A DNA stretch of 13,930 bases from Clostridia bacterium. Lineage in GTDB: Bacteria; Bacillota; Clostridia; Christensenellales; Aristaeellaceae. The stretch lies in the NCBI GenBank assembly GCA_017469605.1, contig JAFUGB010000130.1:1-13930 (forward strand), read 5' to 3'. Under the pieces are notes generated by a model. It saw nothing but the letters and a program-made list of their open reading frames with translations, was not told where the DNA came from and ran no database searches. Position numbers and translations under genes: made by a program. Positions 7,341 through 13,552 of this stretch are shown here, piece by piece (the stretch's first letter is position 1; every line of letters begins with the position of its first letter).

Positions 7341-7450
7341 GCGCGTCTTTGCTCTGGACGGGGCCGCCATGCCATGGCCCAGCCGCGATGCGGCAAAATG
7401 CGGCAAGATGAGGCCGTCAATGGTAGTAAAAACAGGAGTGGCTTACTACC
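7326..7450. repeat. Intergenic hairpins between the GNAT and tyrosine phosphatase genes
   Basis: GACGCG (7326-7331) pairs with CGCGTC (7342-7347). GGTAGTAA (7422-7429) pairs perfectly with TTACTACC (7443-7450) and overlaps the GNAT stop codon; neither is followed by a long U-tract. No coding frame is convincing between 7285 and 7445. Confidence 0.4.
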
Positions 7451-7955
7451 GCCGAGTGAAGGGATAGAAAGGGAGCTCAACTGGATTTTTCCGCCCATTC
7501 ACACCAGATAAATAGTAAATCATGTTCAGTGAATCCGGCAAATCTTCGTCAACATATCCAGAATCAACGAAGCCAAGTTTCTCATAAAGATGAATAGCTT
7601 CAGTATCCGCTTTCTTTACGCAAAGTTCCACATGATCGTAATGGTTTTCTCTGCGCAGTTCATCCAGAACAAGCTGTAATGCCTCCGTGCCGTAGCCCTT
7701 ATTTTGATACTGCTGGTCAATCATAAACTGCTGCAGGTCATAGCCCAGCGGTTCATCTGTAAACTCCCTGACAAGGGCTGTGCCAACGATAACACCATCC
7801 CGTTCAAAGGCATAGACTTTTCCATTGCAGTCACGGTAAACATATCCTCTGGCCAGAATGCCAATTGCTGGCGCTACATAGCCTTTCTGATGTTCTTTTA
7901 CCGTCAGAGAGGCTATGTCGAGCCAGTTGTCCTCTGTTACACTAATGAGTCTCAA
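7446..7955 (-). CDS. GNAT family N-acetyltransferase, TTG start
   Basis: The protein has 169 residues from the TTG at 7955. GNAT enzymes move an acetyl group from acetyl-CoA to an amine. The CoA-binding motif is QYQNKGYGTEA (about residues 82-92), after the beta4 strand FMIDQQ. The later part, ADTEAIHLYEKLGFV, is the classic final helix and strand. The N-terminus (ISVTEDNW, then a Leu-rich helix and KEHQKGYVAP) resembles diamine/spermidine acetyltransferases of the BltD type. The frame stays open upstream to TTG 8012, but GGAGGT (7973-7968) lies 12 bases before TTG 7955 and the fold begins there. Base composition is unlike the neighbours: three 60-base lines counted by hand give 37, 38 and 42% GC, against 68% for a line in the adjacent phosphatase. 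This suggests recent acquisition. The substrate is not known. Confidence 0.9.
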   Translation of the reverse strand: MRLISVTEDNWLDIASLTVKEHQKGYVAPAIGILARGYVYRDCNGKVYAFERDGVIVGTALVREFTDEPLGYDLQQFMIDQQYQNKGYGTEALQLVLDELRRENHYDHVELCVKKADTEAIHLYEKLGFVDSGYVDEDLPDSLNMIYYLSGVNGRKNPVELPFYPFTRR

Positions 7956-8025
7956 TATCTGCGTCCAACCTCCAAATCCCCAATCGCCATGCCATCCCCG
8001 CTGCACGTTCAAAAAAAGACATTTT

Positions 8026-8031
8026 ATTATA
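8026..8031 (-). promoter_or_regulatory. -10 box, probable GNAT promoter
   Basis: A consensus TATAAT on the minus strand would give a start near 8019 and a leader of about 65 bases before TTG 7955. The best -35 at 17-base spacing (TGGAAA) is weak. Confidence 0.45.
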
Positions 8032-8136
8032 CTTCATATCGGCGGATTTTTCCACTATAAAATCGACGCTCCGCAGTTTGCGGGGCGATTTGCCGCCATG
8101 TGCGATCCGGTGAAGGCGGCCAGCGATACAAGCGAT

Positions 8137-8227
8137 GGGAGATTGCGGGAGGCGAGCTTTAATCAAAAGTATTTTGATGGTGAATGGCAGAAATCCACTT
8201 TCGTTTCCTCTCCCGCAAATCCCCAGT
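8137..8227. repeat. Structured inverted-repeat stretch with degraded repeat copy C
   Basis: TTGCGGGAG (8143-8151) pairs with CTCCCGCAA (8210-8218). Between them lies a perfect 7-bp hairpin, ATCAAAA/TTTTGAT (8162-8178). The right arm, TTCGTTTCCTC followed by GCAAATC (8200-8226), matches the tail of copy B (3165-3190), but the paired head of the element is missing. Confidence 0.45.
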
Positions 8228-8392
8228 TTTCGGCCTGACAGCCACCCTCGTCCCCGTCCGGCTCCGGCGCAGGGAATTCTTCGTTCGCGCGGGGCCCGAT
8301 GGGCGTTTTGCGACACGGGATCGATGATAACGTTCCCGGAGATGTCGCCCATGATCAAAGAAAAATTTCATATTAAGTATAGATATGTGAAA

Positions 8393-8407
8393 ATATCATG
8401 ATATAAT
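8393..8407 (+). promoter_or_regulatory. lysR extended -10 promoter overlapped by a 12-bp palindrome
   Basis: TGATATAAT (8399-8407) is an extended -10 element, with no good -35 (ATAGAT at 17 bases). A perfect palindrome, ATATCATGATAT (8393-8404), covers it. An imperfect inverted repeat, TTCATAT..ATATGTGAA (8367-8389), lies just upstream. LysR regulators usually control their own promoters, so these are candidate autoregulatory sites. Confidence 0.55.
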
Positions 8408-8431
8408 ATGAATAAAAGGAGGTGCGGCGGG

Positions 8432-9364
8432 ATGATCAACCTGAAGCATATTCCTGCGATCATGGCCATTGTGCGCGAAGGGTCGGTAACAGCGGCCAGC
8501 AAAAAACTGTATGTTTCCCAGCCCGCCCTGTCCCAGACCATCCGCCAGGTGGAAAATGATCTGGGGGCGCCGATCTTTAATCGGGACCTTCGGCATATCG
8601 AGCTGACGCCTGCGGGCGAGCTGTATATGGAAGCCGCGCAGAAAATCCAGATGATCGACCATAACCTGCGGGCGCAGATTGCCGATTCCAAGGATAGGAT
8701 ATACGGCAGATTCAGTCTGGGGATCTCCAACCAGCGCGGATTGCAGCTGCTGCCACAGGTGATCCCCGAATTTATCCGCATGTACCCCTATGTAAAGATC
8801 AACCTGGCGGAGGAGGGCAGCGGGCGGCTGGAACGCATGGTAACCGAAGGCCAGTGCGATATTGCCTTTGTGACCACCACCAGCAAGCGCAACCGCCTGC
8901 ATTATGTGCTCATCGAAAACGAGCGTTTGGTGCTGGTGGCCGCCCGGACCACCAACCTGGCCAAGCGGTTTGCCGATGGCACGGTGCTGGATATTGAACA
9001 GGCGCAGAATGAGGCCTTTGTCAGCATGAGCCAGGGGCACAGCGTGCGCATCATCCAGGATCGCCTGTTCCAGGAAAACGGGATCCAGCCGCATATATTG
9101 CTGGAAACCCATAACATGGAGGCCGCCAAGAGCATCACCGCCCGCTCCAATGCCGTGTTCCTGGTGCCCAACGTGTACGTGCGCGACAGCATGGCGGACC
9201 GGGCACGGGTGCATATCTATCCCATCAGCAACACCGATTATGAGCGGCATTTCTATTTCTGTTACCGTCAGGGCATGTATCTGACCAGGTATGAAAAGGA
9301 CCTGGTGCGTATTGTGTGCGATAAGCTGGGCGTTCCCTGCAATCTGCCGGCAGACGGCGCGTGA
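8432..9364 (+). CDS. LysR-family transcriptional regulator
   Basis: This is a 310-residue DNA-binding regulator of standard length. The N-terminal winged helix-turn-helix (about residues 1-60) contains SVTAASKKLYVSQPALSQTI followed by VENDLGAPIFNR, the textbook LysR pattern. A linker helix follows, then a two-lobed ligand-binding domain from about residue 88 to 295. The ligand cannot be read from sequence. The start is ATG 8432, because AAGGAGGTG (8416-8424) lies 7 bases upstream; the ATG at 8408 sits at the predicted -10 box and cannot be the start. The LUD-domain gene starts 75 bases downstream on the same strand without a terminator between. LysR proteins often control neighbours, so that gene is the best target candidate. 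Confidence 0.95.
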   Translation: MINLKHIPAIMAIVREGSVTAASKKLYVSQPALSQTIRQVENDLGAPIFNRDLRHIELTPAGELYMEAAQKIQMIDHNLRAQIADSKDRIYGRFSLGISNQRGLQLLPQVIPEFIRMYPYVKINLAEEGSGRLERMVTEGQCDIAFVTTTSKRNRLHYVLIENERLVLVAARTTNLAKRFADGTVLDIEQAQNEAFVSMSQGHSVRIIQDRLFQENGIQPHILLETHNMEAAKSITARSNAVFLVPNVYVRDSMADRARVHIYPISNTDYERHFYFCYRQGMYLTRYEKDLVRIVCDKLGVPCNLPADGA

Positions 9365-9439
9365 GGAGCGGCCGCCTTATTTGCGGACAGGATCTCCGGA
9401 AATAAAACTGCGCATATGCGTATATAAGGAGGGTTCAGC

Positions 9440-10069
9440 ATGGATGCGAACATCGTAAAGCGCAACGAGCTTCTGGCTCAAAAGGTGATCAAGGGCCTGC
9501 GGTCCAGGAACATGAACGGTTATTATGCGGCCAGCCGGCAGGAAGCGCTGGCACAGGCGCTGACGCTGATCCCGGAGGAGAGCTCGGTGACCATGGGCGG
9601 CGGCATGAGCGTGCATGAAATCGGCCTGCCCGAAGCCCTGAAACAGGGAAATTACCGTTATATCGATCGGAATGCCATGGAGGACAAGCGCGCGGCCATG
9701 CTGGCGGCCTTTGACGCCGATGTATTCCTGTCCAGCGTCAACGCCATGACCGAGGACGGCGAGCTGGTGAACATTGACGGAAACGCCAACCGTGTGGCGG
9801 CCATTGCCTATGGCCCCCGCAAGGTGATCTTTATTGTGGGCATGAATAAAATATGCTGCGACCTGGACGGCGCCATGAAACGCGCCCGCAGCGTGGCCGC
9901 TCCTGTTAACGCGCTGCGGGTAGGGGTTGGCACGCCCTGCACAAAAACAGGGACCTGCATGAACTGCAAGGCCCCTGATACCATTTGCTGCCAGTTTTTG
10001 ATTACCCGTTTTTCACGCTTTGCCGGCCGCATTCATGTGATCCTGGTCAATGATGAGCTGGGGTTCTGA
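9440..10069 (+). CDS. Stand-alone LUD-domain protein (LutC/YkgG-like, DUF162)
   Basis: The 209-residue cytoplasmic protein carries a LUD domain from about residue 10 to 205, named for the lactate utilisation proteins LutB and LutC. Visible landmarks are the glycine-rich loop VTMGGGMSVHEIGLP (about 50-64), the segment DVFLSSVNAMTEDGELVNIDG (split around residues 94-114), and AYGPRKVIFIVGMNKI, all typical of the family. The C-terminal part has a cysteine cluster, TPCTKTGTCMNC then TICC (C167, C173, C176, C183, C184), which might bind iron-sulphur or zinc; that is inference. The iron-sulphur partners LutA and LutB are absent, so classic lactate oxidation is not shown. AAGGAGGG lies 6 bases before the ATG. 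A CGCATATGCG palindrome (9411-9420) lies in the lysR-LUD gap. Confidence 0.92.
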   Translation: MDANIVKRNELLAQKVIKGLRSRNMNGYYAASRQEALAQALTLIPEESSVTMGGGMSVHEIGLPEALKQGNYRYIDRNAMEDKRAAMLAAFDADVFLSSVNAMTEDGELVNIDGNANRVAAIAYGPRKVIFIVGMNKICCDLDGAMKRARSVAAPVNALRVGVGTPCTKTGTCMNCKAPDTICCQFLITRFSRFAGRIHVILVNDELGF

Positions 10070-10082
10070 AAAACGGCCGAAG

Positions 10083-10124
10083 AAAGGACCGGGCCGGGGC
10101 ATGTCCCCGGCCCGATCCTGCTTT
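10083..10124. terminator. Bidirectional intrinsic terminator between convergent genes
   Basis: CGGGCCGGGG (10090-10099) pairs with CCCCGGCCCG (10105-10114) around loop CATGT. AGGA/TCCT pairing extends the stem past one mismatch. A short T-rich stretch follows on plus (TGCTTTATT) and on minus (TCCTTTCTT). It serves the LUD gene and the convergent SH3 gene. Confidence 0.75.
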
Positions 10125-10152
10125 ATTCCCTTTTCGGCGGAATGCGGATATG

Positions 10153-11400
10153 TCAGTCAAATTTTAAGAACTGCGTCATTACATAGCCGGTTTTGCCGTT
10201 ATAGGATACCTGGGTCCAGCGGTCGCCTGCGCTGATCACCTGCACTGTGGCGTTTTGGGGGATGATCAGGATGCGCCGGGCGCGGCTGCTGGCGGCCTCC
10301 CGCAGATTCAGGCCGCCTTTGGCGGTGGAAACCTGGGCCGATTTGCTTTTGCTTCCGGGCTTGGTTTGCGCCTTGGGTGTGGCGGTGGCCTTGGGTGTGG
10401 CGGTGGCCTTGGGTGTGGCGGTGGCCTTGGGTGTGGCAGTGGCTGCGGCCGTTTTCTTTACGCCGCTGCCCAGGGTCAGGTATTTGGTCATCACATAGCC
10501 GGTGCTGTTCTTATACCGGGCATAGCACCAGTCGCCTTCGAAGCGCAGGATCTCGATCTCGGCGTTCCGGGGAATTTGGCGTACCCGGGAAGCGTGGGGC
10601 TTGGGATCGGTGCGCATGTTCAGATCGCCCTTTTCGGTGGTTACCCGGGCCATGCTGCCGGTGGGCGGCTTGGGCGTGGCGGTGGGCTGGGGCGTGGCAG
10701 TGGCCCCGGCCTTGGCCTTGGCTGTGGCTTTGGGCGTGGCGGTGGCGGCGTCGGCAAATCGGAACAGGCTTGTCATCACATAGCCGCTTTTGCCGTCATA
10801 ATGGGCATAGCTCCATTGCTCGCCGTAGGTGACAACGGTAAATACGGCGTCCCGGGGGATCACGCAGACCAAGCGGCTGGTTTTGGCGGGGCCGGAGCGC
10901 ATGTTCAGCCCGCCCTTGGCGGTATTGACCAGCGCGGCGGCGCCCTTCACGGCTTTGGGGGTGGCGGCAGGCGTGGGGGAGACGGTTTTGCCTGTCCCGG
11001 GCGAGGAAGACGGGGCCGGCGTGGCGGTGGGCGCGGGCGCAGGCGTCGCGGGGCCGCGCACAGTGACCTGACAGGAAGCCTTCTGGCCGCTGCCATCCCG
11101 GGCCGACGCGGTGATCACGGCGGTGCCAGCCTTTACGGCCACGATGCGGCCGCCATCGTCCACCCGCGCCACAGCGGGCTTGGAGGATTCCCAGAGAAGG
11201 TTTTTGTTGGCGGCGTCCTCAGGCTCCACGCTGGCCAAAAGCAGCCAGATTTCCCCGGGCTCCAGCGTGATCTGCTCTTCGGAAATATCCACCCGTGTAA
11301 CCTGCGCGGTGCCTGCCGCGCTGGCGGGGAAGATCAGCGCCGGCTGTAACAAAAACAGACACAGCGCCAGGGAAGCGATCATGATCCATTGTTTTCTCAT
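10153..11400 (-). CDS. Secreted protein with one Big_2 Ig-like domain and three bacterial SH3 domains
   Basis: This is a 415-residue exported protein. A signal peptide is clear at residues 1-30: basic MRKQW, a hydrophobic core, then an ASA-type cut near 27-29. An Ig-like Big_2 domain follows at about 33-115, with VTRVDIS at its start and SKPAVARVDDGGRIVAVKAG further on. Three SH3 domains lie at about 157-215, 251-310 and 355-414. Each begins with a TxKGxLNxR motif and ends GYVMTxxL. Thr/Pro/Ala/Lys linkers separate them. Such SH3 domains usually bind cell-wall peptides. No enzyme domain is seen, so a wall-anchored structural or adhesive role is inferred. ATG 11400 has AGAGAGGA 9 bases upstream and starts the signal peptide; the frame's longer start at 11478 lies at the promoter -35 box. 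Confidence 0.9.
   Translation of the reverse strand: MRKQWIMIASLALCLFLLQPALIFPASAAGTAQVTRVDISEEQITLEPGEIWLLLASVEPEDAANKNLLWESSKPAVARVDDGGRIVAVKAGTAVITASARDGSGQKASCQVTVRGPATPAPAPTATPAPSSSPGTGKTVSPTPAATPKAVKGAAALVNTAKGGLNMRSGPAKTSRLVCVIPRDAVFTVVTYGEQWSYAHYDGKSGYVMTSLFRFADAATATPKATAKAKAGATATPQPTATPKPPTGSMARVTTEKGDLNMRTDPKPHASRVRQIPRNAEIEILRFEGDWCYARYKNSTGYVMTKYLTLGSGVKKTAAATATPKATATPKATATPKATATPKAQTKPGSKSKSAQVSTAKGGLNLREAASSRARRILIIPQNATVQVISAGDRWTQVSYNGKTGYVMTQFLKFD
10371..10442. repeat. Four 18-bp tandem repeats in an SH3 linker
   Basis: CCTTGGGTGTGGCGGTGG occurs four times head to tail; the fourth copy has one change. On the coding strand it encodes the Ala-Thr-Pro-Lys linker before the third SH3 domain. 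The unit is a multiple of three, so slippage would alter linker length without breaking the frame. Confidence 0.9.
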
Positions 11401-11449
11401 GGCAACTCGTCCTCTCTTGTTTAAAAGCATGCGGTGTTCGCTTGCTTCT

Positions 11450-11478
11450 ATTATATGACAAAATTGTATCGTAATCAA
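11450..11478 (-). promoter_or_regulatory. Promoter of the SH3 protein gene
   Basis: On minus, TTGATT (11478-11473), a 17-base spacer and a consensus TATAAT (11455-11450) predict a start near 11443, about 43 bases before ATG 11400. Confidence 0.65.
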
Positions 11479-11510
11479 CAGAAATGTTTCATAATTCTTA
11501 CAAAATCACG

Positions 11511-11539
11511 TTGCGGCCAGGGCCGCGGACGGGTATAAT
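11511..11539 (+). promoter_or_regulatory. Promoter of the metallophosphoesterase gene
   Basis: TTGCGG (11511-11516), a 17-base spacer and a consensus TATAAT (11534-11539) lie about 27 bases before the ATG. It is divergent from the SH3 promoter. Confidence 0.65.
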
Positions 11540-11566
11540 AAGAAAAAACAGCCGGGAGGAAGCAAC

Positions 11567-12310
11567 ATGAGCTTGTACGCCATCGGGGATCTGCACCTGC
11601 ATTTTCAGTCAACCCTCAAAGCCTCGGCGCAGCTGCATGACCGGCTGTGGAAGGATCATGAGCAGAAATTTCGCCAAAATTGCTTGCGCATGCTGACCGA
11701 AGAGGATACCCTGGTGCTGGCGGGTGATCACAGCTGGGGGCGGAATTTGGCCGAATGCGCGCTTGATTTTGATTATATCATGGCGCTGCCGGGCCGCAAG
11801 GTCCTGCTGCGGGGCAATCACGATATATTCTGGGACGCCGGGAAAACGGCAGCGCTCAACGCGCGCTTTGCGGGCAAGCTGTTCTTTTTGCAGGGCAACT
11901 ACTATCCATACCGGGACTATGCCCTGGTGGGCACAAAAGGCTTTACCTTTGAAGGCCCCTTTTACCTGGACGCGCACAGGCGCGTGGTGGGCTGGGATAC
12001 CGACGCCGAAGACCACGCCCGGAAAATCATAGAGCGCGAGCTTGTCCGCTTGCGGGCCTCCTTTGAAAACGCCCGCGCGGCAGGCTATCGGAAATACATC
12101 ATGTTTCTGCACTATCCGCCCACCAATATTCTGGAGGAGGGCAGCGGTTTTACCGAAATGGCTGAGGAGTTCGGCGCGGAGCAGGTGATCTACGCCCATT
12201 GCCATGGCGAAAGTCGGTTTCATGACAGCATCCTGGGCCGGCGAAACGGCGTTCGTTACAGCCTGGTTTCGGGCGATTACCTGCGCTGGAAGCCCATGCT
12301 GGTGGTATAG
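11567..12310 (+). CDS. Calcineurin-like metallophosphoesterase
   Basis: The protein has 247 residues, no signal peptide, and all the metal-binding blocks of the calcineurin-like fold in order. These are GDLHLHF (D8, H10), LAGDHSWGR (D54), RGNHD (N84, H85, D86), MFLHYPP (H182) and YAHCHG (H211, H213). Together they hold two metal ions that hydrolyse phosphoesters. The substrate is not evident; relatives act on nucleotides, cyclic nucleotides, lipids or proteins. GDHSWG in the second block and the FLHYPP block recall a Firmicutes subgroup of uncharacterised phosphohydrolases. GGGAGGA lies 6 bases before the ATG. The gene appears monocistronic, with its own promoter and a strong terminator. Confidence 0.92.
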   Translation: MSLYAIGDLHLHFQSTLKASAQLHDRLWKDHEQKFRQNCLRMLTEEDTLVLAGDHSWGRNLAECALDFDYIMALPGRKVLLRGNHDIFWDAGKTAALNARFAGKLFFLQGNYYPYRDYALVGTKGFTFEGPFYLDAHRRVVGWDTDAEDHARKIIERELVRLRASFENARAAGYRKYIMFLHYPPTNILEEGSGFTEMAEEFGAEQVIYAHCHGESRFHDSILGRRNGVRYSLVSGDYLRWKPMLVV

Positions 12311-12329
12311 AAGTGATTAAATCCCCCAA

Positions 12330-12366
12330 ATAAAAACATCCTCCGGCAGCCCGGGGATGTTTTTAT
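12330..12366. terminator. Bidirectional intrinsic terminator
   Basis: ATAAAAACATCC (12330-12341) pairs perfectly with GGATGTTTTTAT (12355-12366). An inner CCGG/CCGG stem (12343-12354) holds loop CAGC. The A- and T-rich outer arms give a U-tract in both directions, ending the metallophosphoesterase and the convergent small-protein gene. Confidence 0.85.
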
Positions 12367-12378
12367 CTGGTGCGCTGC

Positions 12379-12606
12379 TCAGGCTTCCTGCCACTCCTTG
12401 GCCTTGGCGGCGGACATGCGCTTGATGTTCTCCTCGGCATAGGGAGAGGCTTCGCCGCCATTGACGTACAGGAACAGCTTTCCGTCCTGCGTCTTGTAGA
12501 GCGATTCCTCATAACCGGCGGGATCGCCAAAGGAACCAAAGGACTTTTTCTGGACCAGCTCGGAGGAATCGGTATCATATTCCACTTTGCAGATAATCTT
12601 TTTCAT
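12379..12606 (-). CDS. Conserved small protein of unknown function, 75 residues
   Basis: The protein runs from MKKIICKVEYDT to an acidic, Trp-containing end (AKEWQEA). It has no membrane segment, signal peptide or cysteine pair. The spaced pattern YDT...EL, then YEESLYKTQDGKLFLYVNGG, then S.Y......AKEW matches my memory of a small Firmicutes family often seen on plasmids and integrative elements (YDT, EALY.T..G.YFL, GG, EA.EW). No function is established for it to my knowledge. ATG 12606 is chosen because AAAGGAAG lies 7 bases upstream and MKKII starts the conserved part; the frame stays open to 12639 but lacks a binding site there. It has its own promoter and terminator, so it is probably monocistronic, and no mobile-element gene is next to it. 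Confidence 0.8.
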   Translation of the reverse strand: MKKIICKVEYDTDSSELVQKKSFGSFGDPAGYEESLYKTQDGKLFLYVNGGEASPYAEENIKRMSAAKAKEWQEA

Positions 12607-12680
12607 AATTATACTTCCTTTCAGAGCGTTGGTACGCATTTTTTATGCGCTGCAGGATACATTTTTACCCGCTTAACTTA

Positions 12681-12709
12681 TATATACCACAATTTGCATT
12701 CGGATTCAA
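12681..12709 (-). promoter_or_regulatory. Promoter of the small-protein gene
   Basis: On minus, TTGAAT (12709-12704), a 17-base spacer and TATATA (12686-12681) lie in an AT-rich stretch and predict a leader of about 68 bases before ATG 12606. Confidence 0.55.
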
Positions 12710-12735
12710 TACTCAATTGTTGCGTTGGGAAACGA

Positions 12736-12781
12736 AAAAGCGCCGGGCGGCCTGGTTGAAAAGCAGGCCGTCCGGCGTTTT
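12736..12781 (-). terminator. Intrinsic terminator of the membrane-anchored protein gene
   Basis: On minus, AAAACGCCGGACGGCCTG (12781-12764) pairs with 12754-12736 with one bulge and one wobble pair, around a 9-base loop. The run CTTTTTCG follows. It starts 27 bases after the gene's stop codon. Confidence 0.85.
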
Positions 12782-12807
12782 GTATGCAAGCCGCCGCGCG
12801 GGCTTTT

Positions 12808-13290
12808 TTATATGCGGATGCGGTCCTCAAGCCGCCGGTGCATGGCCATGATGGAATCCTTATACCGGCTGCGGATGGTGTACAGATAGCTGTAATCCGC
12901 TGTGCCGTTGGGGCGGATGACCCGGTAGCGTGTCAGGGTGTAGTTGCCGCGGTCCTGCAGGATTTCCAGATCCTCGGCAATCACCTCGGCCATCACACGG
13001 GTGCGGGTGCGGCTCATTTGCATGTGGCCGGCCTGGCGCAATTCAAAAATGCCCAGCGTGCCCGGCGGATGGACCCGGGTAATGGTGATCCGGTCCCGTT
13101 CAATGCGCACCTGGTCCAGGTCGCGCACCGAGGCCCGCTGGATCAGGGGCTTCATATCCCGGTACAGGCGGCTGTTCCGCAGGGCGTCCATGCGATACAG
13201 CTCCTTTTGCCGTTCCCGGCGGTAATAGGCCAGCAGAAAAAGCGCGGCGATCATCGCTGCGAACAGCATCATATAAGCCAAATATGGCAT
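12808..13290 (-). CDS. Protein of unknown function with one N-terminal membrane segment
   Basis: I do not recognise the family of this 160-residue protein. A single hydrophobic helix spans about residues 3-22 (YLAYMMLFAAMIAALFLLAY) and is followed at once by RRERQKE. By the positive-inside rule this puts the remaining 135 residues in the cytoplasm, anchored to the membrane. The soluble part is rich in Arg and in alternating hydrophobic residues (DQVRIERDRITITRV, LTRYRVIRPNGTADYSYLYTIRSRY), suggesting a beta-sheet fold with a final amphipathic helix. No catalytic motif or cysteine cluster is seen. ATG 13290 is preferred, with GTGAGG 9 bases upstream; GTG 13305 would add five residues but lacks a clear binding site. 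Promoter and terminator suggest a single-gene transcript. Confidence 0.75.
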   Translation of the reverse strand: MPYLAYMMLFAAMIAALFLLAYYRRERQKELYRMDALRNSRLYRDMKPLIQRASVRDLDQVRIERDRITITRVHPPGTLGIFELRQAGHMQMSRTRTRVMAEVIAEDLEILQDRGNYTLTRYRVIRPNGTADYSYLYTIRSRYKDSIMAMHRRLEDRIRI

Positions 13291-13323
13291 TATAAATCGC
13301 CTCACTTTCTACAATATATTGCA

Positions 13324-13352
13324 ATTCTATCACCAGCTATCCACAATTTCAA
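13324..13352 (-). promoter_or_regulatory. Promoter of the membrane-anchored protein gene
   Basis: On minus, TTGAAA (13352-13347), a 17-base spacer and TAGAAT (13329-13324) predict a start near 13317, about 27 bases before ATG 13290. Confidence 0.6.
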
Positions 13353-13408
13353 CCATATTTAGTATATTTCTCCAAAATGTAATACAATTTTTAAAAGCCG
13401 AAATTTTT

Positions 13409-13440
13409 ACGTCGATATTCTGCAAAGAATGACGTTTTTT
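13409..13440 (+). terminator. Orphan plus-strand terminator-like hairpin
   Basis: ACGTC (13409-13413) pairs with GACGT (13431-13435), and ATTCT (13417-13421) with AGAAT (13426-13430), around loop GCAA with a 3-base bulge. A run of T follows on plus (13435-13440). No plus-strand gene ends here. Confidence 0.45.
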
Positions 13441-13496
13441 GGCAAAAAAATAGCCGGTTAGGGCCGGTTGAGGGAAAGAAAATACGCAAATTTTAC

Positions 13497-13539
13497 AAAA
13501 AAATCACGGCCCTTCCGCATAAGCGCGACAGGGCCGTGA
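13497..13539 (-). terminator. Intrinsic terminator of the truncated SH3-like gene
   Basis: TCACGGCCCT (13504-13513) pairs perfectly with AGGGCCGTGA (13530-13539). On minus it is followed by seven T (13503-13497). It starts 13 bases after the stop codon at 13553. Confidence 0.9.
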
Positions 13540-13552
13540 TAAGAATCATTGA

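Larger units (their letters stand above)
7956..8431. other. 476-base divergent gap without a gene
   Basis: It lies between the GNAT and LysR starts. The short open frames here have no ribosome binding sites or recognisable motifs. Contents from left to right are the GNAT leader and -10 box (8026-8031), bulged hairpins near 8058-8090, an inverted-repeat stretch with degraded repeat copy C (8137-8227), a GC-rich stretch with nothing recognised (about 8230-8350), and the AT-rich lysR promoter region (8360-8410). Confidence 0.6.

Noticed and set aside
8135..8401. 88-codon plus-strand frame in the GNAT-lysR gap
   Set aside because: There is no ribosome binding site, it overlaps the lysR promoter, and its composition matches no known protein.
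8396..9250. Minus-strand 284-codon frame opposite lysR
   Set aside because: It is antisense to a clear LysR protein with promoter and ribosome binding site; no motif is seen.
10371..10442. Tandem repeats as a CRISPR array
   Set aside because: The 18-bp units are contiguous, have no spacers and encode a protein linker.
10255..11349. Glycine-rich plus-strand frame opposite the SH3 gene
   Set aside because: The Gly-rich repeat is simply the complement of the Ala-Thr-Pro-Lys linker repeats; the minus frame has a signal peptide and three SH3 domains.
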